Shown: piece after piece, positions 16,490-24,396 of the stretch
Numbering within the stretch: position 1 is the stretch's first letter
Layout of the letters: each line of letters opens with the position of its first letter
Origin: CAZIXN01 sp039180415
GTDB taxonomy: Bacteria > Planctomycetota > Phycisphaerae > Phycisphaerales > Phycisphaeraceae
Reading direction: 5' to 3'
Length of the DNA stretch: 64,000 nucleotides
Assembly: GCA_039180415.1 (NCBI GenBank)
Contig: JBCDDH010000003.1
Location: 1-64,000, forward strand
Notes under the pieces: model-generated
Seen by the model: only the letters and a program-made list of their open reading frames with translations
Database searches by the model: none
What the model was told of the DNA's origin: nothing
Made by a program: the position numbers and the translations under genes

Positions 16490-17533
16490 GTGAGCCAGGA
16501 ACCCAACCCAAAGGAACCCATCCGCGTCGGCGTGGTCGGCCTCGGGATGATGGGCATGACCCACCTCGACGCCTACACGAACCAGGCCCACGCCCGGGTT
16601 GTCGCCATCGCCGACATGGACGAAGCCCGGCGCACCGGCCAGGTCAAGGCCGGCGGCAACATCGAAGGCCAGGCCCAGGGCGGCTTCGACTTCGGCTCGG
16701 TCAAGCAGTACGCCGACGCCGCCGACCTGATCGCCGACCCCGACGTGCAGCTCGTGGACGTTTGCCTGCCGACCCCCGCCCACGCCAAGTTCGCGATCCT
16801 GGCCCTCGAAGCCGGCAAGCACGTGCTGATCGAAAAGCCGCTCGCCCGCACCGCCGAGCAGGCCGCGCAGATCGTCGCCGCCGCCGAACGCGCCCCCGGC
16901 TTGACCATGTGTGCCATGTGCATGCGGTTCTGGCCCGGGTGGACCTGGCTCAAGGACGCCGTGGACCAGCGGACGTACGGCCCGGTCCACGCCGCGACCT
17001 TCCGCCGCGTCGCCGAGCACCCCGGTGGCGCGTTCTACGAAAACGGCGACGCCTGCGGCGGCGCGATCCTCGACCTGCATATCCACGACGCCGACTTCGT
17101 CCAGTACCTCTTCGGCATGCCCGAGGCGGTCACCAGCGTCGGCTACGCCAAGATCACCGACCAACCCGACCACGTCGCGACCCAGTACCACTTCGCCGGC
17201 GACGCCGCGCCGCTGGTCACCGCCGAGGGCGGCTGGACCATGGCCAAAGGCTTCGGCTTCCGCATGGAGTACACGGTGAACTTCGCCGACGCGACCGCCG
17301 TGTTCGATCTCGCGAAGCCCGAGCCGCTGACGCTCTATCGGCCGGGCGAGGAACCCCAGGCCGTCGCTCTCCCGGAAGGCATGGGCTACGAGCACGAGAT
17401 CGCGTATTTTCTGGACCGCATCTCCCGAGGTGAAACGCCGGATCGCGTGACCCTTGCCAGCGCCGCCGACTCGGTCCGCCTGATCGAGGCCGAGGCCCGC
17501 AGCGTCGCAACGGGCCAACGGGTGGCGCTCTGA
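16490..17533 (+). CDS. Gfo/Idh/MocA family oxidoreductase
   Basis: A 347-residue NAD(P)-dependent dehydrogenase. The Rossmann motif VGLGMMGMTH lies at about 16-25, and the conserved LIEKPLA (Glu-Lys-Pro) near 115 supplies the catalytic Lys. A C-terminal alpha/beta domain with DLHIHDADF follows. The family oxidises sugars, inositols or related polyols; the substrate is not evident. It starts with GTG at 16490, 36 bases after thiC, so it may be read through from the thiC transcript. A partner isomerase-like protein is at 10157, not adjacent. Confidence 0.88.
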   Translation: MSQEPNPKEPIRVGVVGLGMMGMTHLDAYTNQAHARVVAIADMDEARRTGQVKAGGNIEGQAQGGFDFGSVKQYADAADLIADPDVQLVDVCLPTPAHAKFAILALEAGKHVLIEKPLARTAEQAAQIVAAAERAPGLTMCAMCMRFWPGWTWLKDAVDQRTYGPVHAATFRRVAEHPGGAFYENGDACGGAILDLHIHDADFVQYLFGMPEAVTSVGYAKITDQPDHVATQYHFAGDAAPLVTAEGGWTMAKGFGFRMEYTVNFADATAVFDLAKPEPLTLYRPGEEPQAVALPEGMGYEHEIAYFLDRISRGETPDRVTLASAADSVRLIEAEARSVATGQRVAL

Positions 17534-17651
17534 CCGGAACGCCCGACCCGGCTTTGCCCCGGCCGTCTGACGTGGTTATCCTGCCCGGTTCGACGCGGGG
17601 CGAGACGCCCGCCCCGGCAGACTTCCCACATCACCCCCGCCCCGAACACCT

Positions 17652-18572
17652 ATGAGCGACGCCCTCGCCGCCGATCTCCGCGACCCCGACACCGCGAAAC
17701 AATTCTTCGACGCCGGCTTCCAAGCCGAACAAGATGGCGACCGTCTCGCCGCGATCGAGAAGTACGAAGCCGCTTACGCCGCCGACCCCGAAGACGCCGG
17801 CGTGTGCTTCCGTTTGGCCTACCACCTCGACCTGGTCGGCGAGGAGGACGAAGCGATCCACCTCTACGAAGAGTGCTGCCGTCGGGAGCGGGCGCCGCTG
17901 AACGCCCTGATCAACCTCGCGGTGCTCTACGAAGACCGCAACAAGTTCGCCCAGGCCGAGCGCTGCGTCCGGCAGGTGCTCGCCACCGATCCGAACCACC
18001 CGCGGGCCCGGCTGTTCATCAAGGACATCCTCGCGTCCAAGGGCATGCTTATCGACGACCAGCAAGAGAAGCGGGACGAGAAGGAATCCGCGCTCTTCGA
18101 CACGCCCGTCACCGACTTTGAGATGTCGGTCCGCACCCGCAACGCGCTGCGGAAGATGGAGATTCGCACGCTGGGCGATCTGCTCAAGGTGACCGAGGCC
18201 GAGCTGCGCAGCTTCAAGAACTTCGGCGACGCGTCGCTCGACGAGATCAAGGCCATGCTCGCTCAGAAGGGCTTGCGGCTCGGCCAGGCGGTCGAGCAGC
18301 AGCAGGAAATGGTCAAGCAGCAGGTCTACGAACAGCTCCGGGCCGAGACCGGCGGCGACGACGAGATGCTCAACCGCGGCGTGGGCGAGCTCGACCTGTC
18401 CGTCCGGGCCCGTAAGGCGCTCGCGCTGCTGTCGGTACAGAGCATCGGCGACCTGGTGATGAAGACCGAGGCCGAGCTGATGGGCGTTAAGAACTTCGGC
18501 ATGACCTCGCTCGTCGAGATCAAGGAGAAGCTCGGCGAGATGGGGCTGTCGTTGCGTCGCCTGGAAGCCTGA
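17652..18572 (+). CDS. TPR protein with two RNA polymerase alpha-CTD-like domains
   Basis: A 306-residue cytosolic protein. Residues 13-125 form about three TPR units. Residues 153-211 and 244-303 each match the C-terminal domain of RNA polymerase alpha: SVRTRNAL...GDLLKVTEAEL...NFGDASLDEIK and SVRARKAL...GDLVMKTEAEL...NFGMTSLVEIK. By eye-alignment to the E. coli alpha-CTD, the DNA-contacting Arg265 is kept in both (Arg161, Arg252), Asn268 only in the first (Asn164; Lys255 in the second), and Lys298 in neither. It has no polymerase assembly domain, so it is not alpha itself. It may bind promoter UP-type DNA or transcription factors; that is inference. Confidence 0.88.
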   Translation: MSDALAADLRDPDTAKQFFDAGFQAEQDGDRLAAIEKYEAAYAADPEDAGVCFRLAYHLDLVGEEDEAIHLYEECCRRERAPLNALINLAVLYEDRNKFAQAERCVRQVLATDPNHPRARLFIKDILASKGMLIDDQQEKRDEKESALFDTPVTDFEMSVRTRNALRKMEIRTLGDLLKVTEAELRSFKNFGDASLDEIKAMLAQKGLRLGQAVEQQQEMVKQQVYEQLRAETGGDDEMLNRGVGELDLSVRARKALALLSVQSIGDLVMKTEAELMGVKNFGMTSLVEIKEKLGEMGLSLRRLEA

Positions 18573-18599
18573 GTTTGGCGAGATCGTTTTGAAACCTCC

Positions 18600-18630
18600 G
18601 AAGCCCACGGGCTCGACCCGTGGGCTTCTT
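18600..18630 (+). terminator. Hairpin terminator, short T tract
   Basis: GAAGCCCACGGG (18600-18611) pairs perfectly with CCCGTGGGCTTC (18617-18628) around a five-base loop. Only TT plus the TTC within the stem follow, so termination may be partial. The next start codon is two bases downstream, so the stem could also affect initiation of the Nudix gene. Confidence 0.7.
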
Positions 18631-18631
18631 C

Positions 18632-19147
18632 ATGAAACCCGTGCCTACCGAACCCGCGATCACCGAGCGCCAGGCCGGCCGCGTGCTGCTGCTCGATCCT
18701 GACGACCACGTGCTGTTGCTGTCGTGTAAGGACCCCGGACGCGACGTCGAGCCGTGGTGGATCACGCCCGGCGGCGGCTGCGATCCCGGCGAGACCCACC
18801 GCCAGGCCGCCCGCCGCGAAGCGTTCGAGGAGCTCGGGTTCGATGACCTGGAGCTCGGCCCCTGCGTCTGGACCCGCAGCGCCACGTTCCCCTGGCTGGA
18901 CCGGACGATCTGCCAGCACGAGCGGTTTTACGTTTGCCGGATCGATGAGCCGCGGCGTCAGCCCACCGCCGCGACGCATACGCCCGACGAGCTGATGTAC
19001 CTGCTCGGGCATCGCTGGTGGAGCCCGGCCGATATCGCCGAAGCGATCGACCGGGGCACCCGCTTTGCGCCGCGCGGGTTCGCCCGCTGTTTGCATGACC
19101 TGCTACGCGACGGCTACCCGGATACCCCCATCGACGTGGGGGTGTAG
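18632..19147 (+). CDS. Nudix hydrolase
   Basis: A 171-residue MutT-like protein with a regular Nudix box (GGGCDPGETHRQAARREAF then EELGF, about 47-70) giving the metal-binding Glu residues. It is preceded by an ordinary VLLLDPDDHVLLL strand pair. A WWSPADIAEA segment near the C-terminus is common in Nudix proteins acting on nucleotide derivatives. The substrate is unknown. The start is set at MKPVPTE, immediately after the hairpin. Confidence 0.85.
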   Translation: MKPVPTEPAITERQAGRVLLLDPDDHVLLLSCKDPGRDVEPWWITPGGGCDPGETHRQAARREAFEELGFDDLELGPCVWTRSATFPWLDRTICQHERFYVCRIDEPRRQPTAATHTPDELMYLLGHRWWSPADIAEAIDRGTRFAPRGFARCLHDLLRDGYPDTPIDVGV

Positions 19148-19166
19148 CGAATAGTCCTGGGTTTTC

Positions 19167-19192
19167 GGCCTGGTCGCTTAAGCGATCAGGCC
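19167..19192. repeat. Palindromic 26-mer, copy 1
   Basis: GGCCTGGTCGCTT and AAGCGATCAGGCC form a loopless palindrome with one G-T pair. Its first 18 bases are identical to 26281-26298. It lies between convergent genes (the Nudix gene and dapF) and has no downstream T run on either strand. Confidence 0.6.
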
Positions 19193-19302
19193 TCGGCGTT
19201 CCTTAAACGAAACGTGCCCTCGCCTGGCGTCCACCGCGCGACGGACCGGTGATCCGCGGCCCGAGCGGAATCGTTGGCGTGCGGCGGACTTCGTTTCGGG
19301 TT

Positions 19303-20196
19303 TCAGCCGTGCCAGATTCCGGTGAAGGCCTGCCGGGCCGGGCCGGTCATGAAAACGTCGCGGCTGGGCTCGTCCCATTCGAGTTCGAGCGGGCCTCCGG
19401 GAAGCCGAGCGGTGAGCCGGCGTTGGGTTTTTCCGGTGAGGACGCCGGCGACGCAGACGGCCGAAGCCCCGGTGCCGCAGGCGAGCGTCGCGCCGCTGCC
19501 GCGTTCCCAATGCAGAACGTCGGCGAGGTGTGGGTCCCGGACGAGCACGAAGTGGATGTTCGCGCGCTTGGGGAACGCCGGGTGGGTTTCGAGCTTGGGG
19601 CCGAGCGTTTGGAGTTGCCGGCGGTAGTTCTCGAACTGTTCGAGGCTTTCGGCAAAGACGACCGCGTGTGGGTTGCCGGTCGAAAGGCAGGTGGCGATGA
19701 TTTCGCCGTGTCCCTCGACCTCGAGCTTAACCGTGCTGAGTTCGGAGGTGGGGCGGGTGTGTTGCGTATCGACCGGGATGTCGACGAAGTTGAATTCGGG
19801 GCCGCCCATATTGACGCGGACGGCGTCCACCAGGCCCTCGCTGTCGAGCTGGTAATCGAGGGTCAACACGCCGTTATCGGTGTCGATACGCATCGGTCTG
19901 GCGTCGCGGGCACCGGGGAACAGCTCGTGGTCGTGAGCGAACTTGCAGACGCAGCGGATGCCGTTGCCGCACATCTCGCCTTCGCTGCCGTCGAGGTTGA
20001 ACATACGCATGCGGCAGTGGGCGTCCACGCCGGGGCGGGGCGGCAGCACGAGGATCAAGCCGTCGCCGCCCACGCCGAAGTGTCGGTTGGCGATACGCGG
20101 GGCGAGTTCTTTCGGGTTGGGCACGTCGTGGGCGAAGCCGTCGACGTAGACGTAGTCGTTGCCGAGGCCGTGCATTTTGACGAAGGGCAGGGTCAT
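19303..20196 (-). CDS. dapF: Diaminopimelate epimerase DapF
   Basis: A 297-residue cofactor-independent racemase that converts LL- to meso-diaminopimelate for lysine and peptidoglycan synthesis. Both catalytic cysteines are visible: MCGNGIRC in the first half and ACGTGASA in the second. The N-terminal KMHGLGNDY motif is intact and the length is normal. The gene starts two bases after the queC stop, so the pair is a tight operon read from the queC side. Retention of DAP synthesis is consistent with peptidoglycan in the wall. Confidence 0.96.
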   Translation of the reverse strand: MTLPFVKMHGLGNDYVYVDGFAHDVPNPKELAPRIANRHFGVGGDGLILVLPPRPGVDAHCRMRMFNLDGSEGEMCGNGIRCVCKFAHDHELFPGARDARPMRIDTDNGVLTLDYQLDSEGLVDAVRVNMGGPEFNFVDIPVDTQHTRPTSELSTVKLEVEGHGEIIATCLSTGNPHAVVFAESLEQFENYRRQLQTLGPKLETHPAFPKRANIHFVLVRDPHLADVLHWERGSGATLACGTGASAVCVAGVLTGKTQRRLTARLPGGPLELEWDEPSRDVFMTGPARQAFTGIWHG

Positions 20197-20198
20197 GG

Positions 20199-20912
20199 TC
20201 AGTGGTTTGCGTAAGGGGCGGGGTCGGTGAGGCCGGCTTCGAGGAAGCCTTTGAGTCGGAGTTGGCAGGCGTCGCAGTGGCCGCAGGCGTGGCCGTTCGG
20301 GGCCGGGTCGTAGCAGGTGTGGGTCAGGGCGTAATCGACGCCGAGTTGCGTGCCGCGCCGGATGATCTGGGCTTTGGTCAGGTCGATCAGCGGGGCGTGG
20401 ATGGTGATCGTTCGGCCGTCTTCGGTCGCCATGGCGGTGGCGAGGTTGGCCATGTTCGTGAAGGCGTCGAGATATTCGGGGCGGCAGTCGGGGTAGCCGG
20501 AGTAGTCGAGGGCGTTGACGCCGAGAAAAATATCGATCGCGCGGATCGTTTCGGCAAAAGCGAGGGCGAAGCTCAAGAAGATGGTGTTGCGGGCGGGGAC
20601 GTAAGTGACGGGGACGCCGTGGGCCAGCTCGTCGGCGGGGCGGTCCTTTGGAACGGCGAGCGAATCGTCGGTGAGGGCGGAGCCGCCGAAGAGGGTCAGA
20701 TCGATGGTGGCGACGCGGTGGTCGGCGACGCCCGCTCTTTGCGCGATGGTGCGGGCGGCGTCGAGTTCGAAGCGGTGCCGCTGCCCGTACGCGAAACTCA
20801 GGGCGTGAACGTCGAAGCCCTGGTCCTGAGCGATCGCCAGGACGGTGGCGGAATCGAGGCCGCCGGAGAGCAGGACGACGGCGGGTTGAGGGGTGGGTTC
20901 GGTCGTGGGCAT
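20199..20912 (-). CDS. queC: 7-cyano-7-deazaguanine synthase QueC
   Basis: A 237-residue ATP-dependent enzyme that makes preQ0 from 7-carboxy-7-deazaguanine. The PP-loop LLSGGLDSAT is near residue 14, the SFAYGQRH motif follows, and a C-terminal zinc site with CYDP...CGHCDAC is complete. Together with tgt at 50962 it points to queuosine in tRNA. queD, queE and queF are not in the window. It is the first gene of the queC-dapF pair. Confidence 0.95.
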   Translation of the reverse strand: MPTTEPTPQPAVVLLSGGLDSATVLAIAQDQGFDVHALSFAYGQRHRFELDAARTIAQRAGVADHRVATIDLTLFGGSALTDDSLAVPKDRPADELAHGVPVTYVPARNTIFLSFALAFAETIRAIDIFLGVNALDYSGYPDCRPEYLDAFTNMANLATAMATEDGRTITIHAPLIDLTKAQIIRRGTQLGVDYALTHTCYDPAPNGHACGHCDACQLRLKGFLEAGLTDPAPYANH

Positions 20913-20989
20913 GCGCGACGGAGTTTACGAGCAACCCGTATGGTCGGCGTAGGGTTCTGGAGGTTGGTGATGGCTGCCTACGCTTGGGC

Positions 20990-22255
20990 GTGAAACAGAA
21001 CTACTTCGAGTACGACGGCCAGGGCGGGAGGCAGAACCACCTGTCGCCCGACGAGTTGTTTCCGTCGCCGCAGGTGATGGAGTTCATCCTCGAGCACGGC
21101 GAGGACGCGCTGGACGCGATGAACCAGATCGAGGACGACGACGGGGCGGAGTTCATCCGTCAGATGATCGAAGCCGGTTTGCTCGAAGAGCACGTCGACG
21201 AAGACGGGAACACGCGGCTTCGGATGACCCAACGCCTGGTGCGCGGTTTCCAACACCGGGCGTTGCTGGAGATGTTCGCCGATCTAAAAAAGGGCAACCG
21301 CGATGGTCATCCTTCGCCGGAGCACGGCCGGAGCGCCGAGCGGACCGAGGGCACCAAGCGGTACCAGTTCGGCGACCCGATCAGCGAGGTGGACGTCAAC
21401 GCGACGCTGCGCAACGCGATTGCGCGGCAGATGTCTCCCGGGGCAAGCGTCCCGCCAGCCGAGTTCATCGACCCGCAGACGCACGACCCGAACGTCGGGC
21501 CCAGGCCGGCTTCACGCTTGCCGCTGCGGCTGAGCCTGGACGACCTGGAACTGCATCAGACCGAGAGCACGGCCGACTGCGCGACGGTGATGCTGATCGA
21601 TCAGTCCGGCTCGATGATGCGATACGGCCGGTTCCTGCACGCCAAGCGGGTGGCGCTGGGCATGGCGGAGCTGATCCGGGCGCGGTTCCCTCAGGACACG
21701 ATCGACTTCTTCGGGTTCGCGTCGCTGGTCGAGCGGCTGCGGGAGAAGGACTTGCCGCTGATGATGCCCAAGCCGGTGACGATCCGTGATTACGAGGTCC
21801 GGCTCCGCGTGCCGCTGGATCAGGCGTACGCGCATCAGGACCGCGTGCCGCCGCACTTCACGAACCTGCAACTGGGCCTACGGCGGGCACGGCAACTGCT
21901 GTCACGGAGCGGCGCGAGCAACAAGCAGGTGTTCATCATTACCGACGGCCAGCCGACGGCCCACGTGCAGAGCTCGATGCAGACCGGCGACGAGATGCTG
22001 TACCTGCTCTACCCGCCGGACGTTCGGACCCGCGACGCGACGCTGGCCGAGGCGATGAAGTGTCACCAGCAGGGCATCCGTTTGACGACGTTCGCGCTGA
22101 TCGAGGACTACTGGGGCATGGACTGGGTCGGCTTCGTGGACCAGATCACCCGGCTGACCAAGGGCTTGGCGTTTTATTGTGCTAGCCACGACTTGAGTTC
22201 GACGGTGATCGAGTCGTATTTGGGCGGCCGGAAGTCCCGGAAGTTTGTGCACTGA
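20990..22255 (+). CDS. VWA domain protein, cytosolic
   Basis: A 421-residue protein with no signal peptide or TM helix. The C-terminal half is a von Willebrand A domain with an intact MIDAS (LIDQSGSM, then a conserved Thr region and ITDGQPT). The N-terminal half is helical and acidic and resembles the region ahead of the VWA domain in bacterial proteins that partner MoxR-type AAA ATPases, but no such ATPase is adjacent. The start is uncertain: GTG at 20990 or TTG at 20984; neither has a good ribosome site. It is divergent from queC. Confidence 0.8.
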   Translation: MKQNYFEYDGQGGRQNHLSPDELFPSPQVMEFILEHGEDALDAMNQIEDDDGAEFIRQMIEAGLLEEHVDEDGNTRLRMTQRLVRGFQHRALLEMFADLKKGNRDGHPSPEHGRSAERTEGTKRYQFGDPISEVDVNATLRNAIARQMSPGASVPPAEFIDPQTHDPNVGPRPASRLPLRLSLDDLELHQTESTADCATVMLIDQSGSMMRYGRFLHAKRVALGMAELIRARFPQDTIDFFGFASLVERLREKDLPLMMPKPVTIRDYEVRLRVPLDQAYAHQDRVPPHFTNLQLGLRRARQLLSRSGASNKQVFIITDGQPTAHVQSSMQTGDEMLYLLYPPDVRTRDATLAEAMKCHQQGIRLTTFALIEDYWGMDWVGFVDQITRLTKGLAFYCASHDLSSTVIESYLGGRKSRKFVH

Positions 22256-22280
22256 GGCGCGGCCCGGCGGCGGCTCGGGC

Positions 22281-24089
22281 TCACGACCGTAGGCCGAAGC
22301 TCGATCCGCCTAGCGAAAAGTTGAAGAAGAAGCCGCCTTCGCGTTCGTCGCGTTCTTCGGCCTCAACGAAGCGCCCGTTTTCGAATAGCCAGACGCGGGC
22401 GTCGCCGTTGGGCAGGTTCCAGCGCACGTCCAGGTCGCCGTCGCCGTCGAGGTCGGCGGCGGGCCGGGGCCGCCAGCCGGCACCGATGCCAAGGGTGGTG
22501 ACGGTCTCGCCGGTGGCGAAGCGGAGGCGGGTGTCGCCGGCGTCGTTGCGGAAGATGCGGTCGTTGCGGCCGTCGCGGTCGAAGTCGCCGTTGACCGCGA
22601 CGCGGAAGCCGGCCGGGGCGTTGACCGGGGCGCGAACGACCACGCCGGAGCGGTCGATGCGGTTGAGCTCGCCGGCGCGCATCTCCCAGACGAAGGTGCC
22701 GCGGCCGTTGGTCCAGGTCAGGTCGGCGAAGCCGTCGCCGTTGGCGTCGCGGACCGTGCCGAAGCGCGAGCCGATGGGCACGCGCTGGGACGCGAGCCGG
22801 ACGTCCACGTCGGTCCCGTCCATACGCCAGACCATCACCTCGCGGTTCTTGGAGATCCACAGGGCATCTTGTGTTCCGGAATTGTCGAAATCGGCCCAGG
22901 AGCGAGAGCGTCGGGACCACTTGTCTTCGAGGTCGGGCCCGCGGGCTTCGGTATCGACCCGGCCGTCGGGCGTGGCGAGACGCAGCAGGGTGCGGTTCGA
23001 ATCGCGGTCGCGGAAGATGAAATCGATGTCACCGTCGTTGTCGAAGTCGCCCCGGCCGGCGAGGGCGTAATTGCCGGGCAACGCCTCTTGAATCAGCGGT
23101 GCGGCGGGTGGTGGAGGCGTGGGCGTCGGTGCGGGTGGCGTGGGCGTTGGTGCGGGTGGCGCGGGTGTGGGTGCCGGTGGGGCCGGGGCCGGCGGATCGG
23201 ACGTCGCCTGGAGTAGGCCCTGCTCTTCGAGCGCCCGGAACCAGATCGCGCCCATCACGTCGTAGCCCGCGGCGGTGGGGTGCAGCCAGTCGCCGCTGCG
23301 CATGAGGTCTGGGTTGCCGGTGGCGGTGGCTTGGGCGTTGGCTTCGTCGATGTTGCCGAACCAATCGACCCAGGGGTCGCCGTCGTTCTGGGCGTCGGCG
23401 CGTCGGCTGCTCGAAAGGTCCAGGCCGTCCACCGCGGCACGGAAGAAGTTGACGGTGGTGATGCGTTCGGCGAAGGCGCGGTCGCTGAGCGCGTTGAGGA
23501 CCGGGGCGATCTGGTCGTTGTATGCCTGCGTGCGAGCGACCCCGCCGGGGTCGACGGTTTTATCCTCGCCGCGAGAGCCGGGCACGATTTCGGCGAGCAG
23601 CACTTGCACGTCCGAGGCAAACGCACCGGCCCGCCACTGATCAGCCATTTCTTCGAGCAGGGTGTGCAACTCGTCCGCCGCACGGTTGGGGTCGAAACGC
23701 GCGGTATTGATGCCGATGTGCAACAAGATCACGTCGGGCTTTTCGCCGGCGTCCAATACCCGGCCCTGGCGGAAGGCGTCGGTGGCGGAGAGGATGAATT
23801 CTCCCTTGCTGTTGGTGTAAGAGTCGGCCGCGCGGCTGCCCTGGATCGCGAAGTGATCGTTGTCGTAGCCGCTGCCGTCGCTGAGCGCGCCGACCATGTC
23901 GTAGTTCACGCCCGCGCGGTCGAGCCGTTGGGTCAGCGCGGCCCGGTACGACTGGTCGATGCTGCCGATGCCCAGCGTGAGCGAGTCGCCCAGTGCGAGG
24001 ATCTGCAGCGGCTCGGCGGACATGAGCCGACGGGGCTCGAGCGGCTCGAAGCGGGCGGCGGGATAAGACGCGGTGAAGGATTGGGACAT
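22281..24089 (-). CDS. Secreted SGNH/GDSL hydrolase with LEPR-XLL-type N-terminus and C-terminal FG-GAP/VCBS-like repeats
   Basis: A 602-residue surface or secreted protein. The N-terminus FEPLEPRRLMSAEP (about 14-27) matches the planctomycete LEPR-XLL motif. An SGNH hydrolase domain follows (about 28-300): GDSLTLG, a Gly block, IGIN and the late catalytic GDWLHP (Asp-x-x-His). A linker of repeated PAPTPTPP units (about 315-340) leads to three to four FG-GAP/VCBS-like units with Asp/Asn calcium loops (DFDNDGDIDF, DANGDGFADL, DFDRDGRND, DLDGDGDLDV). It probably removes acyl or acetyl groups from polysaccharide. The start is MSQSF at 24089; the frame upstream is non-coding. Confidence 0.88.
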   Translation of the reverse strand: MSQSFTASYPAARFEPLEPRRLMSAEPLQILALGDSLTLGIGSIDQSYRAALTQRLDRAGVNYDMVGALSDGSGYDNDHFAIQGSRAADSYTNSKGEFILSATDAFRQGRVLDAGEKPDVILLHIGINTARFDPNRAADELHTLLEEMADQWRAGAFASDVQVLLAEIVPGSRGEDKTVDPGGVARTQAYNDQIAPVLNALSDRAFAERITTVNFFRAAVDGLDLSSSRRADAQNDGDPWVDWFGNIDEANAQATATGNPDLMRSGDWLHPTAAGYDVMGAIWFRALEEQGLLQATSDPPAPAPPAPTPAPPAPTPTPPAPTPTPPPPAAPLIQEALPGNYALAGRGDFDNDGDIDFIFRDRDSNRTLLRLATPDGRVDTEARGPDLEDKWSRRSRSWADFDNSGTQDALWISKNREVMVWRMDGTDVDVRLASQRVPIGSRFGTVRDANGDGFADLTWTNGRGTFVWEMRAGELNRIDRSGVVVRAPVNAPAGFRVAVNGDFDRDGRNDRIFRNDAGDTRLRFATGETVTTLGIGAGWRPRPAADLDGDGDLDVRWNLPNGDARVWLFENGRFVEAEERDEREGGFFFNFSLGGSSFGLRS

Positions 24090-24396
24090 CGTCGGGCTCG
24101 CGCGTGCGGGGCGGAGGCAAGGATCGGTCGGCGGGCCAGCCGATCGAAACTGCGTGTCTTCGATCAGCGGACCGGTCGAAGAAACGACACGCCATCCGTG
24201 GTGAGTCGGGGCGGCGTCGCGGTCTCGCGACGCTCGATACGGATCGATGGCGGGGCCCCGATCTCGTTTCCCACGCAATGTATGTCGGAGGCGAGCCTAA
24301 ATCCAGAAGAGAGCTCGATTTGGCCGGATCACGAAGCCACGCTCGTTTCCCAAGAAATCGCGCGGGAAAACGGCCAGAGTCCGTTAAGATTTCGCG
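24090..24396. other. Divergent intergenic region
   Basis: 307 bases between two divergent secreted-protein genes. I see no open frame with coding character and no confident promoter hexamers. It must hold the regulatory signals of both genes. Confidence 0.5.

Noticed and set aside
17652..18572. RNA polymerase alpha subunit (rpoA)
   Set aside because: There is no alpha N-terminal assembly domain; TPRs replace it and the CTD is duplicated, with no ribosomal protein genes nearby.
23095..23200. GC-rich direct repeats (GGTGCGGGTGGCGTGGGC-like)
   Set aside because: They encode the PAPTPTPP linker of the SGNH protein, so they are coding repeats and not a separate element or CRISPR.
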